NCBI GenBank assembly: GCA_003641795.1
Contig: QNAP01000027.1
Location: 1-12,962 of the forward strand
DNA from: Thermotogae bacterium
GTDB taxonomy: Bacteria > Thermotogota > Thermotogae > UBA12178
DNA length: 12,962 bases
Direction of reading: 5' to 3'
Shown: in pieces, positions 1 through 6,285 of the stretch
Position numbering within the stretch: position 1 is the stretch's first letter
How the letters are laid out: the number at the start of each line of letters is the position of its first letter
The notes under the pieces: model-generated
Database searches by the model: none
Told to the model about the DNA's origin: nothing
The model's input: the letters and a program-made list of their open reading frames with translations, nothing else
Program-made: the position numbers and the translations under genes

Positions 1-1
1 A

Positions 2-121
2 CTTCAAGTCGGTGCGAGGCATTATGAAAGAACCACTTCAAGGGTGGCACACAGGAACGGATACAGAACGAGGTATGGGGCTTTAGAACTCTTAAAGGCC
101 GTGTGGGACAAACCTTTTTAA
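2..121 (+). pseudogene. IS256-family (mutator-type) transposase, N-terminal remnant
   Basis: An open frame enters from the left window edge and ends at TAA 119-121, giving 39 residues. It contains HYERTTSRVAHRNGYRTR, which matches the conserved 'G..-YERT..R..-RNGYR-R' stretch in the N-terminal part of IS256/mutator transposases, upstream of the DDE catalytic core. After that motif the frame continues as unrelated residues and stops, and no catalytic domain follows. This is therefore a broken copy, truncated on its 3' side; its 5' part lies outside the window. A second relic of the same family lies on the opposite strand near 2343-2690. The family call rests on motif recognition by eye. The alternative, a small unrelated peptide, is less likely given the motif. 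Confidence 0.62.
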
Positions 122-132
122 CAAAAGTTTGA

Positions 133-141
133 TGATATAAT
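133..141 (+). promoter_or_regulatory. Extended -10 promoter for the coiled-coil gene
   Basis: The sequence TGATATAAT is a perfect extended -10 element (TG-N-TATAAT, with TATAAT at 136-141). No good -35 box lies 16-18 bases upstream; the region there is T-rich (115-119), as is common when an extended -10 is used. The predicted start near 148 leaves an untranslated leader of about 137 nt before the coiled-coil gene at 285. I found no gene or clear RNA structure in that leader. Confidence 0.5.
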
Positions 142-284
142 AAAAACGCAAGAGGTTATCGCACTTCCTACCCTTCGGATTTCAAACTGATGGGGTCCTT
201 GGTTATAAAGAATGTACGGAGAGTCCGCAGAGCAGCGTGGAACAGGAAAATTAAAGAAGGAAACACGATCAAGGAGGGATAGAG

Positions 285-1346
285 ATGAAGAGGAGTATAT
301 CGGTGCTGTTTTTTCTCATGATTGCCATGTTTTTATTTGCCAAAGCTACATTCACTGTTTATGATTTCGCAGCAGGCGTTCGATATACAATCGAATACGT
401 GCTTGATTCAGAGCTACATACTTGGGTGGGTAAGGATGGTTACGTAGATATACCCATCGGAGAATTCGACTTATTGAAATCGACCCTTCAAAGCAACGAG
501 AGCTACTTAAAAGCGCTCGAAGATCAACTAAAAGCAAAGGACAAAACGATAGATGACTTGAACCAACAGCTCACAACTACCCTTGCCAGCCTGTGCGACT
601 TGAAAACGTTGGTTGAAGAAAGAAACAACAAAATAACTGACCTGAACCAACAGCTCACGACCGCCCTTGCCAGCTTGTCCAATCTGGAAGCGTTGCTTGA
701 AGAAAGAAACGCCAAAATAGCGGATCTTGAAAAGCGAGTTGAAGAAAGAAACAACAAAATAGCAGATCTTGAAAAGCAAATCGAATTGAAAAGCAAGCTT
801 ATAACCAACCTGGATCAACAAGTTAACGACTTAAAAAAGCTTCTTGACAAAAAGGACGAACAAATTTCTATCTTAGCCTCCCTCTTGGAAACACCAGCAA
901 CTATTACGGAACTTTTCAAGGAAAACGAGAAACTAAACCAGCAGCTCACAGATGCGCGAGCTTCTATAACGACCTTAGAGAGAACACTCCAAGAAAAAGA
1001 TGAACTATTGACGCAGGCCGAGTGGCAACTCAAAGATGCGAACGAGCGAGCAAATTGGCTGGAAGCGCAGATTGAAACCTATCAAAGTTCCATAACTGCA
1101 TTACAAAGCTCCATCACAGAAAAGGAAGAACAATTGGATGTTCTTTCAGAAACTTTTACAAAAAAGTTGGCAGATTCTCAAGGGGAGAAGAAAGAGCTGC
1201 GTGGAAGATTAATAGAAACGCTCACGACGCTGAAATCCTTCGCTGAAATACTGGAAGAACTGCAAAAGACTTTCTTGGAGGTTCAGAGCTATTACGATAC
1301 AATCCAAGCACTGACTAACAAACTCAACGGTGTCCCTGAAGAATAG
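285..1346 (+). CDS. Secreted coiled-coil protein of unknown function
   Basis: A 353-residue protein starting at ATG 285, with ribosome binding site AAGGAGGGA (271-279) at ideal spacing. Residues 1-21 look like a Sec signal peptide: Lys-Arg, a hydrophobic core, then a probable cut after FAKA. There is no lipobox cysteine. Residues 22-62 form a short segment rich in beta-favouring residues. From about 63 to 345 the chain is almost continuous heptad-like coiled coil, rich in Glu, Lys, Leu and Gln, with a possible break near 200-212 (LETPATITE). It contains 28-residue repeats. No C-terminal membrane anchor or SLH-like domain is visible, so the mature product is probably a soluble periplasmic rod or scaffold. 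I do not recognise the family. It is converging on the TPR gene and stands alone behind its own promoter. The only cysteine is Cys104. Confidence 0.85.
   Translation: MKRSISVLFFLMIAMFLFAKATFTVYDFAAGVRYTIEYVLDSELHTWVGKDGYVDIPIGEFDLLKSTLQSNESYLKALEDQLKAKDKTIDDLNQQLTTTLASLCDLKTLVEERNNKITDLNQQLTTALASLSNLEALLEERNAKIADLEKRVEERNNKIADLEKQIELKSKLITNLDQQVNDLKKLLDKKDEQISILASLLETPATITELFKENEKLNQQLTDARASITTLERTLQEKDELLTQAEWQLKDANERANWLEAQIETYQSSITALQSSITEKEEQLDVLSETFTKKLADSQGEKKELRGRLIETLTTLKSFAEILEELQKTFLEVQSYYDTIQALTNKLNGVPEE
555..806 (+). repeat. Tandem 84-nt coiled-coil repeats and 42-nt half units
   Basis: Inside the coiled-coil gene, 555-638 and 639-722 are two near-identical 84-nt units (28 residues each, beginning DLNQQLTT and ending in EERN-N/A-KI). 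They are followed by two 42-nt half units, 723-764 and 765-806, beginning DLEK. The first half unit shares a long exact match with the end of the first full unit (EERNNKI). The period of 28 residues is four heptads and 14 is two, so repeat gain or loss keeps the coiled-coil register. Nucleotide similarity shows recent duplication rather than only protein-level convergence. Confidence 0.85.
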
Positions 1347-1355
1347 CTCTTCAGG
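1335..1355 (+). terminator. Weak terminator-like hairpin at the end of the coiled-coil gene
   Basis: CCTGAAGA (1335-1342) pairs perfectly with TCTTCAGG (1348-1355) around a 5-nt loop, overlapping the stop codon of the coiled-coil gene. The stem is only moderately GC-rich and the following bases (CTACCCTTTGATT) are not a true T-tract. It could be an inefficient intrinsic terminator or an mRNA 3'-end stabiliser. On the minus strand there is no T-tract either. Confidence 0.3.
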
Positions 1356-1369
1356 CTACCCTTTGATTG

Positions 1370-1488
1370 GGATGCGAGATCTTCCTGCATAAAGTATAGC
1401 TTACGCAGTTGTGAGGGCTGTGTCAAGAGATTGCCGATGTAAGTTCAAACGTTCCCGTCTCCCTTCACGGACTTACCCTCTCGCATCC
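1370..1488 (-). other. Candidate structured RNA or decayed mobile-element end (nested inverted repeats)
   Basis: This element sits between the two convergent accessory genes. GGATGCGAGA (1370-1379) is exactly complementary to TCTCGCATCC (1479-1488), closing a 119-nt segment. Inside are an 8-bp helix, 1385-1392 with 1401-1408, and a long arm in which 1439-1444 pairs with 1471-1476 and 1455-1458 with 1467-1470, giving ten stacked pairs on one side. The 8-bp helix contains A1389/C1404, a mismatch on the + strand but a G-U pair on the minus strand, which favours a minus-strand transcript. Outside, TTGA (1363-1366) and TCAA (1490-1493) could extend the closing stem. I match it to no named RNA class. 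It could be a real RNA, a MITE, or the 3' end of an IS605-type element. The rest of the gap, 1489-1584, shows nothing I can name. Confidence 0.4.
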
Positions 1489-1584
1489 GTCAACAGTGCA
1501 ATAAAACCTTCCGAACAGACAGGAACAGGTATCAACACCGTAATGATAAAAGTCAAACTTCCCCTAATCTTCACAGCATTCTAT

Positions 1585-2325
1585 CTACTTTTCACTCGAA
1601 TTCGCGTCTTCACCCTTTTCAGTGCACCTCCATTCGATTTCCTTCAACCGTTTGGCGGCCTTATCCTTCGCTTCAAACGATATGTACTCCCATTCTTCTT
1701 CCACAGGTAATTCCAAGGTTTTCTTGTACATTTTAACGGCGCTACACCATTCTTTCCTTTGTTCGTAGAGCTTTCCCAGCTCTAAGTAGGTGTACAGATG
1801 TTCAGGTTTCAGCTTCAGTGCTTGTAGTAGATATCTTTCGGCTTTATCGAGATCTTTGAAAGGCCATGGAACTTCGAGATACCGTACACCCATTACGAGG
1901 TAGGGCAAATATTCACCGGGAGCTAGATCCATGGCTTTCTCCAGATGATACCTTATTGAAGAGTCATGCAAGATTCCAACGATGGGATTCCTCTGTACGA
2001 TATGCGCCAGAACTATGGCGCAAGTGTAGTTCACCTTCCAATTATCCGGGTAATTTTTCAATAAATCTTTCGAAAGCTGGAGGGCTTTGTTCTCCCAGCT
2101 TCGTTTGTCTCCGCTTCCCCACACCGAGAGTTCCGAGTATGCCAGCACCACATCGCATTTATTCTCCACAGTAAGTGCCTCATAATCCAGCGTTTTCAAG
2201 ATATTTAGAACTGCATCCTGATCCCTTCTACCCACCCCGATATTCAGCTCACGTAAAGCGAGCCCCAAAATGGGTAATAAAACAAGTACAACGATTACGC
2301 TCTTCTTATCAAACCTACTGCACAT
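1585..2325 (-). CDS. Membrane-anchored TPR protein
   Basis: A 246-residue protein read on the minus strand from ATG at 2325-2323, with ribosome binding site AGAGGTG (complement of 2334-2340) eight bases upstream. Residues 9-24 form one hydrophobic segment after a short basic N-terminus, with no good cleavage site, suggesting an N-terminal membrane anchor and an extracytoplasmic C-terminal domain. Helical tetratricopeptide-type repeats follow: about 125-136 (YHLEKAMDLAP), 139-174 (a unit ending AERYLLQALKLKPEH) and 177-208 (YTYLELGKLYEQRKEWCSAV). TPR domains bind proteins; the partner here is unknown. Its promoter would lie within the upstream transposase relic, and I see no clear -35/-10 pair there. 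It converges on the coiled-coil gene, so no shared operon. The precise family is not recognised. Confidence 0.82.
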   Translation of the reverse strand: MCSRFDKKSVIVVLVLLPILGLALRELNIGVGRRDQDAVLNILKTLDYEALTVENKCDVVLAYSELSVWGSGDKRSWENKALQLSKDLLKNYPDNWKVNYTCAIVLAHIVQRNPIVGILHDSSIRYHLEKAMDLAPGEYLPYLVMGVRYLEVPWPFKDLDKAERYLLQALKLKPEHLYTYLELGKLYEQRKEWCSAVKMYKKTLELPVEEEWEYISFEAKDKAAKRLKEIEWRCTEKGEDANSSEK

Positions 2326-2342
2326 TCATTCTGCACCTCTGT

Positions 2343-2575
2343 TTCCAATACAACTAGCTTCACCCCTTTAAGACCACCGCTTTCTTCAAGTTTTAAATCG
2401 AGTATCTCCCTGTAACTATCTTCCCTGATCCCCGCCACTGTCGAAAGTCTTTCGTCTTGTATCTGCCCGCTACTTCATCTCTCACCTTGTAGTAGTTCGC
2501 ATCGACAAAGAGATTTGGCAAAGGTGTAGCCTGCGAGGTATCATGTGCCTGCTTCTCCTGAGCCGTATTTAGCTG
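2343..2575 (-). pseudogene. IS256-family transposase relic, frameshifted and deleted
   Basis: Read on the minus strand, about 2575 down to 2460 gives LNTAQEKQ...PLPNLFVDANYYKVRDE, matching the IS256 segment around the first catalytic Asp (DA.Y.KVR; Asp codon at 2501-2503). The next conserved block, GIREDSYREILDLKLEES (2432 to about 2379), is in a different frame, so a frameshift separates them. GLKGVKLVV then follows directly, about 2372-2349, whereas intact family members have roughly 15-20 residues between these blocks, so there is an internal deletion. The second Asp and Glu of the DDE triad are absent. Upstream sequence to about 2690 resembles the N-terminal IS256 region (RLWNYEGSV..., GKGESFWPAI) in mixed frames, but too weakly to fix a boundary. 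The relic ends immediately at the TPR gene's ribosome binding site. Confidence 0.66.
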
Positions 2576-2770
2576 ATGGCGGGCCAGAAGCTTTCTCCTT
2601 TCCCATGAAAAAGCGTGGCAAATTCACGCTACCTTCGTAGTTCCAAAGTCGTTTTGTATGGTTGCTTTCTCGACGCTCGTGAGGCTGGGAAAGCGAAACG
2701 TGTACTGGCAACGGTATAACTTGCTTGTTACGCTTCAGCACTCAACTGACATATTATTTGCACACATTCC

Positions 2771-2788
2771 TTAACAATGAGATGTTAA
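2771..2788. promoter_or_regulatory. TTAACA-N6-TGTTAA dyad, possible operator
   Basis: A perfect 6-bp inverted repeat with a 6-base spacer (TTAACA 2771-2776, TGTTAA 2783-2788). The right arm is part of an 8-bp palindrome TGTTAACA (2783-2790). The length and symmetry suit a dimeric repressor, and the position just downstream of the candidate -10 at 2752-2757 would suit repression. AT-rich dyads of this size also arise by chance, and no regulator is encoded in the window. Confidence 0.25.
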
Positions 2789-2880
2789 CATGACGCCAAC
2801 AACCCATTTATCGCCTCTTTGTGCAAGGTATGTAAAGGACGGTCTTCGAGTCTTTCTCCACGCAGTAGCCCAGAATCGTT

Positions 2881-2915
2881 TTCACCGCGCACCGGGAGCT
2901 TACCTGATCGGTGAA
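2881..2915 (+). promoter_or_regulatory. Leader hairpin, TTCACCG/CGGTGAA
   Basis: TTCACCG (2881-2887) is exactly complementary to CGGTGAA (2909-2915) across a 21-nt interval. A second CACCG at 2890-2894 could instead pair with CGGTG, giving a shorter alternative stem. It lies in the untranslated leader about 100 bases before ilvB. No T-tract follows, so it is not an intrinsic terminator. Confidence 0.3.
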
Positions 2916-2959
2916 TGGCAGAGAGAAAAACGGGGGTTCAGGAGGGCATCGAAAGAGCT

Positions 2960-3003
2960 GATCACAATCGTTCCGAAGGACGTTGTGATCGCTATATCAC
3001 AAC
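2960..3003 (+). promoter_or_regulatory. Mutually exclusive hairpins just before ilvB
   Basis: Three segments compete. GATCACAA (2960-2967) pairs with TTGTGATC (2983-2990); the stem continues inward through C2969-G2982, G2970-C2981, T2971-A2980, T2972-G2979 and C2973-G2978 to a CGAA loop, with T2968 bulged. Alternatively GTTGTGAT (2982-2989) pairs with ATCACAAC (2996-3003) around a 6-nt loop. The shared strand 2982-2990 cannot do both. The right-hand hairpin ends two bases before the ilvB ribosome binding site. The sequence could be an RNA switch, or DNA half-sites for a regulator. TTGTGA-N8-TCACAA resembles CRP- and Rex-type palindromes, but as I recall those have six bases between these half-sites. 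Confidence 0.5.
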
Positions 3004-3021
3004 ATAAGGGGTGGTTTGTTG

Positions 3022-4746
3022 GTGAGGATGAGAGGCTCTAAGATGCTCTTCGAGGCTTTTAAAAGAGAAAGGGTGGAGAAGATCTTCGGAATACCCGGGG
3101 GCGCGATAATCCATGTCTACGACGAACTGTGCAGCTATGAAAACGAGATGGACTTCTTTCTCTTCAGACATGAACAGGGAGCTACTCATGCCGCTGACGG
3201 ATATGCGCGATCCACAGGGAAGCCTGGCGTTGTCTTAGTTACCTCTGGACCCGGAGCCACAAACACCGTAACGGGCATAGCCACTGCGTACATGGATTCA
3301 GTACCTCTCGTTGTGATAACAGGACAAGTTTCCACCTCAGCGATAGGTACTGATGCTTTTCAAGAGGTAGACATCACCGGTGTCAGTATGCCCATCACAA
3401 AGCATAACCATCTTGTAACGAGCGTAGAGGAGCTACCTCAAGTCTTAAAGGAAGCTTTCCACATTGCCACCACCGGTAGACCTGGTCCAGTTTTGATAGA
3501 CCTTCCCAAGAGTCTCCAAACCGCAGAAGGTGAGTTCAGATATCCCAGAAAGTTGGAGATACCCGGATACAAACCCACGTTGGTTGGTCATCCAAGGCAG
3601 ATCAAAAGGGCTGTCGAATTGTTGAAGAACTCGAAGAAGCCCCTTGTCATTGCCGGAGGAGGCGTTAACCTTTCAGGCACTGCTCATTTATTGAACCAGT
3701 TTTTGGATAAATTTGGAATCCCCGTTGTCAACACACTCATGGGGCATGGTCTCAACCCTCAAGATGAACGTCTCTATCTCGGTGGTATTGGAATGCACGG
3801 GAGTTACTACGGAAACTACGCTGTGGTGAACGCCGATCTCATCGTAGCTCTCGGTGTTAGATTCAGCGACCGAATCACAGGGGATCCCAAGCGCTTTGCG
3901 CCCAACGCGAAAATCGTGCACGTGGACGTAGATCCGGCTGAGATAGGCAAGAATGTTCAAGTAGATGTTCCGGTAGTTGGAGATTTAAAAAACGTTCTTG
4001 AAGAGTTTTTAAAGTTCGATTTCGAGGCGGATTACTCCGAATGGATAGAGGAACTTCAGAAAGTGAAAGAGTCCCATCCGTTGACCTACGAGAAGCATGA
4101 GAAGTTCATCAAGCCGCAGCACGTTGTGGAAGCGGCCAGTAGGTACTTCCCTCCAGATACCGTAGTCGCCGCAGACGTGGGACAGAACCAGATGTGGGTT
4201 GCACAGTTCTATCGCTTTAGAAATCCTCGCTCTTTCCTATGTTCTGGTGGTCTTGGTACCATGGGTTACGCCCTACCTGCTGGTATCGGTGCCAAGATAG
4301 GAAATCCTCACAAAGAGGTTCTTGTAATAGCTGGAGATGGTGGATTTCAAATGAACATACAGGAATTGATGACTATCAACAGGTACAAGCTTCCGGTCAA
4401 AGTCATCGTTTTGGACAACAGTGCCCTCGGAATGGTAAGACAGTGGCAACAGCTCTTCTTCGGTTGCAGGTACTCCGCAACGGTTTTAAACGATAACCCT
4501 GATTTTGCAAAGATTGCGGAGGATGTCGGAATAAAAGCACTGAGAATTCGAAGACCCGATGACGTGGAAGGAGCTATAGATGTGTTGGTGCATTCGAAAG
4601 AGCCCATGCTTATCCATGCATTGGTGGATCCGAGAGAGAACGTTATTCCCATGGTACCTCCGGGTGGGGATATAGGGCAGCCTTTGTTGAGCGCACCGTA
4701 TGACAAGGAAATCCTGCAAAAAACGAGAGGTGAGCAGGATGAGTGA
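3022..4746 (+). CDS. ilvB: Acetohydroxyacid synthase, large (catalytic) subunit
   Basis: A thiamine-diphosphate enzyme that condenses two pyruvates to 2-acetolactate (valine, leucine) or pyruvate with 2-ketobutyrate to 2-aceto-2-hydroxybutyrate (isoleucine). With GTG 3022 as start it has 574 residues, normal for the family. Visible features are GIPGGAIIHVYDEL near the N-terminus, the catalytic Glu51 in FRHEQGATHAADGYAR, the central FAD-binding-fold region, and the ThDP/Mg motif from G438 (GDGGFQMN) ending LDN near 466. Start choice: AAGGGGTGG (3006-3014) gives good spacing to GTG 3022. TTG 3016, TTG 3019 and ATG 3028 are in-frame alternatives. It heads the operon and overlaps ilvN by 8 bases, fitting synthesis of both subunits in stoichiometric coupling. 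Confidence 0.95.
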   Translation: MRMRGSKMLFEAFKRERVEKIFGIPGGAIIHVYDELCSYENEMDFFLFRHEQGATHAADGYARSTGKPGVVLVTSGPGATNTVTGIATAYMDSVPLVVITGQVSTSAIGTDAFQEVDITGVSMPITKHNHLVTSVEELPQVLKEAFHIATTGRPGPVLIDLPKSLQTAEGEFRYPRKLEIPGYKPTLVGHPRQIKRAVELLKNSKKPLVIAGGGVNLSGTAHLLNQFLDKFGIPVVNTLMGHGLNPQDERLYLGGIGMHGSYYGNYAVVNADLIVALGVRFSDRITGDPKRFAPNAKIVHVDVDPAEIGKNVQVDVPVVGDLKNVLEEFLKFDFEADYSEWIEELQKVKESHPLTYEKHEKFIKPQHVVEAASRYFPPDTVVAADVGQNQMWVAQFYRFRNPRSFLCSGGLGTMGYALPAGIGAKIGNPHKEVLVIAGDGGFQMNIQELMTINRYKLPVKVIVLDNSALGMVRQWQQLFFGCRYSATVLNDNPDFAKIAEDVGIKALRIRRPDDVEGAIDVLVHSKEPMLIHALVDPRENVIPMVPPGGDIGQPLLSAPYDKEILQKTRGEQDE

Positions 4747-5260
4747 GACCGTGGAACATGAACACATAGTTTCCGTTTTGGTTTGTAACAAACCGGGTGT
4801 TTTGAGAAGGGTGGCGAATCTTTTTGCCAGGAGAGGGTTTAACATCAGCAGCATATCCGTGGGTGAGGCTAAGGATCCGGGACTTTCGAGACTGACTATC
4901 GTCGTCAGAGGCAATGACAGGATCATCGAGCAGATAGAAAAGCAGCTTTACAAAGTCATTGAGGTCGTGAAGGTCTCTCCAATAGCCCCTTCACCCGAAA
5001 AACGTGTCGAACGTGAGATGGCGCTCATTAAGGTCCAGATAGATGAAAAAACGAAGCTGGAAATCCTCCAGCTTGTGGAAATATTTAGGGGAAAGATCAT
5101 CGACGTGGCAAAGGATGGGATGATCGTGGAGATAACCGGTGCCAGGAGCAAAGTCGAAGCATTCATCAAACTCGTTGAAAGTTCGGGCAAGATCGTTGAA
5201 ATAGCCAGAACGGGAATAGTCGCCATGAACAGGTGGAATCTTTCTAAGAAAGAAGCGTAG
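4739..5260 (+). CDS. ilvN: Acetohydroxyacid synthase, small (regulatory) subunit
   Basis: A 173-residue regulatory partner of IlvB. In this family it activates the catalytic subunit and confers feedback inhibition by valine or other branched-chain amino acids. The N-terminal ACT domain spans about residues 8-80, with the signature NKPGVLRRVANLFARRGFNI (from 17) and SISVG. A second ACT-like domain runs from about 89 (REMALIKVQI) to 165. Start ATG 4739 has ribosome binding site GAGAGGTGA (4725-4733) at 5-base spacing. An upstream in-frame ATG at 4700 lies deep in ilvB and has no such site. The family is about 160-175 residues, so this is full length. The 8-base overlap with ilvB suggests translational coupling. 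Confidence 0.95.
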   Translation: MSETVEHEHIVSVLVCNKPGVLRRVANLFARRGFNISSISVGEAKDPGLSRLTIVVRGNDRIIEQIEKQLYKVIEVVKVSPIAPSPEKRVEREMALIKVQIDEKTKLEILQLVEIFRGKIIDVAKDGMIVEITGARSKVEAFIKLVESSGKIVEIARTGIVAMNRWNLSKKEA

Positions 5261-5274
5261 AGGAGGGGATATCC

Positions 5275-6285
5275 ATGGCGAAAGTTTACTACGACAATGA
5301 TGCGGATCTCGAACTTTTGAAGGGTAAAACCGTTGCGGTAATAGGCTTTGGAAGTCAAGGTCATGCCCACGCATTGAATCTGAAAGATAGCGGAATAAAC
5401 GTCATTGTGGGTTTGAGACAGGGCAGCTCCAGCTGGGAGAAGGCAGAGAGTATGGGTTTGAAGGTGGCTACGGTTGCCCGAGCAGCTGAGCAAGGGGACG
5501 TGGTGATGATTCTCGTTCCTGATGAGGTCCAACCTGATCTTTACAAACGAGAGATCGAGGAGCATCTGACCCCGGAGAAGATGCTCATGTTCGCTCACGG
5601 ATTCAACATCCATTATTACCAGATCGTCCCTCCGAAAGATGTGGACGTGACCATGGTAGCTCCGAAAAGTCCAGGGCACATCGTTCGAAGGGAGTACAAC
5701 AATGGAAGAGGGGTGCCTGCTTTGATGGCAGTCTATCAAGACTACACCGGCAAAGCCAAGGAGCTTGCCTTGGCTTACGCCAAGGGTATCGGTGCAACCA
5801 GAGCGGGGGTTATTGAAACCACCTTCAAAGAAGAGACAGAAACGGATCTTTTCGGTGAACAGGCGGTGCTCTGTGGTGGGGTGACAGCTCTCATAAAGGC
5901 GGGATTCGAAACCTTGGTGGAGGCAGGTTATCAACCGGAGATAGCTTATTTCGAATGTCTCAACGAGTTGAAGCTTATAGTCGACCTGATATACGAAGGT
6001 GGATTGTCGTACATGCGATATTCCGTTAGTAACACCGCGGAATATGGAGATTACATAAGCCAGGAGAGGATCATCACGGAGGAGGTCAAAGAGAACATGA
6101 GACAGATATTGAAGGATGTTCAAAGCGGAAAATTCGCCAAAGACTGGATACTCGAAAACGCGGCAGGAAAGCCTTATTTCTACACCATGAGAAAGAGAGA
6201 GTCGGAGCATCTTATAGAAAAAGTGGGGAAAGAACTCAGGAAGATGATGCCGTGGATAAAAGAGGGAAAAGGTAATGCGAAGTGA
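5275..6285 (+). CDS. ilvC: Ketol-acid reductoisomerase, class I
   Basis: Converts 2-acetolactate, or 2-aceto-2-hydroxybutyrate, to the 2,3-dihydroxy acid by Mg-dependent alkyl migration and NAD(P)H reduction. It has 336 residues, the class I (short) length. The N-terminal Rossmann domain has GFGSQG (24-29). The loop after the second strand reads LRQGSSSW (47-54); its serines and arginine suggest NADPH preference, an inference from known cofactor-loop patterns. The C-terminal knotted helical domain carries the expected metal and substrate residues Asp191, Glu195, Glu227 and Glu231, with Ser252 and His108. Start ATG 5275 follows AGGAGGGG (5261-5268), 14 bases after ilvN. Its end overlaps ilvD by 11 bases. 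Confidence 0.96.
   Translation: MAKVYYDNDADLELLKGKTVAVIGFGSQGHAHALNLKDSGINVIVGLRQGSSSWEKAESMGLKVATVARAAEQGDVVMILVPDEVQPDLYKREIEEHLTPEKMLMFAHGFNIHYYQIVPPKDVDVTMVAPKSPGHIVRREYNNGRGVPALMAVYQDYTGKAKELALAYAKGIGATRAGVIETTFKEETETDLFGEQAVLCGGVTALIKAGFETLVEAGYQPEIAYFECLNELKLIVDLIYEGGLSYMRYSVSNTAEYGDYISQERIITEEVKENMRQILKDVQSGKFAKDWILENAAGKPYFYTMRKRESEHLIEKVGKELRKMMPWIKEGKGNAK

Larger units (their letters stand above)
2742..3021 (+). promoter_or_regulatory. Untranslated leader region of the ilv-leu operon
   Basis: About 280 bases without a convincing gene separate the transposase relic from ilvB. A possible -10, TATTAT (2752-2757), lacks a good -35 partner, so the promoter is not settled. The region holds an inverted repeat near 2771-2788 and three hairpin-forming segments (2881-2915, 2960-2990, 2982-3003), then the ribosome binding site AAGGGGTGG (3006-3014). 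An open frame at 2790-3041 has no ribosome binding site and an unremarkable composition, with no run of Leu, Ile or Val codons, so a classical leader-peptide attenuator is not supported. A T-box sequence (GGTGGNACCGCG) is absent. No T-tract follows any hairpin. Confidence 0.5.

Noticed and set aside
39..54. AGGGTGGCAC resembling a T-box antiterminator motif (GGTGGNACCGCG)
   Set aside because: It lacks the CCGCG half and lies inside a transposase-like reading frame (SRVAHRNGYR). No stem I or terminator follows, and the downstream gene is a coiled-coil protein.
1327..1486. Minus-strand frame MREGKSVKGDGNV-stop-TYIGNL...FMQEDLASQSK as the C-terminal tail of an IS605 TnpB protein
   Set aside because: The feel of the sequence and its structured DNA fit a TnpB 3' end, but no zinc-finger or RuvC motif (such as a DRDVNAA block) is found upstream, so the protein call cannot be supported. 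Kept only as one explanation of the structured element.
1411..1710. 99-residue + strand open frame between the two accessory genes
   Set aside because: No ribosome binding site, and it runs across the structured element and antisense to the TPR gene. Its composition looks like a shadow frame.
2541..2741. 66-residue minus-strand open frame
   Set aside because: It overlaps the IS256 relic and shows fragments of that family in mixed frames; not an independent gene.
2790..3041. 83-residue open frame in the ilv leader
   Set aside because: No ribosome binding site, no recognisable motif, no run of Leu/Ile/Val codons, and it overlaps the ilvB start. Treated as chance.
4948..6210. 420-residue minus-strand open frame antisense to ilvN-ilvC
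   Set aside because: It is the complement of two clearly real genes, with His/Ser-rich composition typical of a shadow frame.
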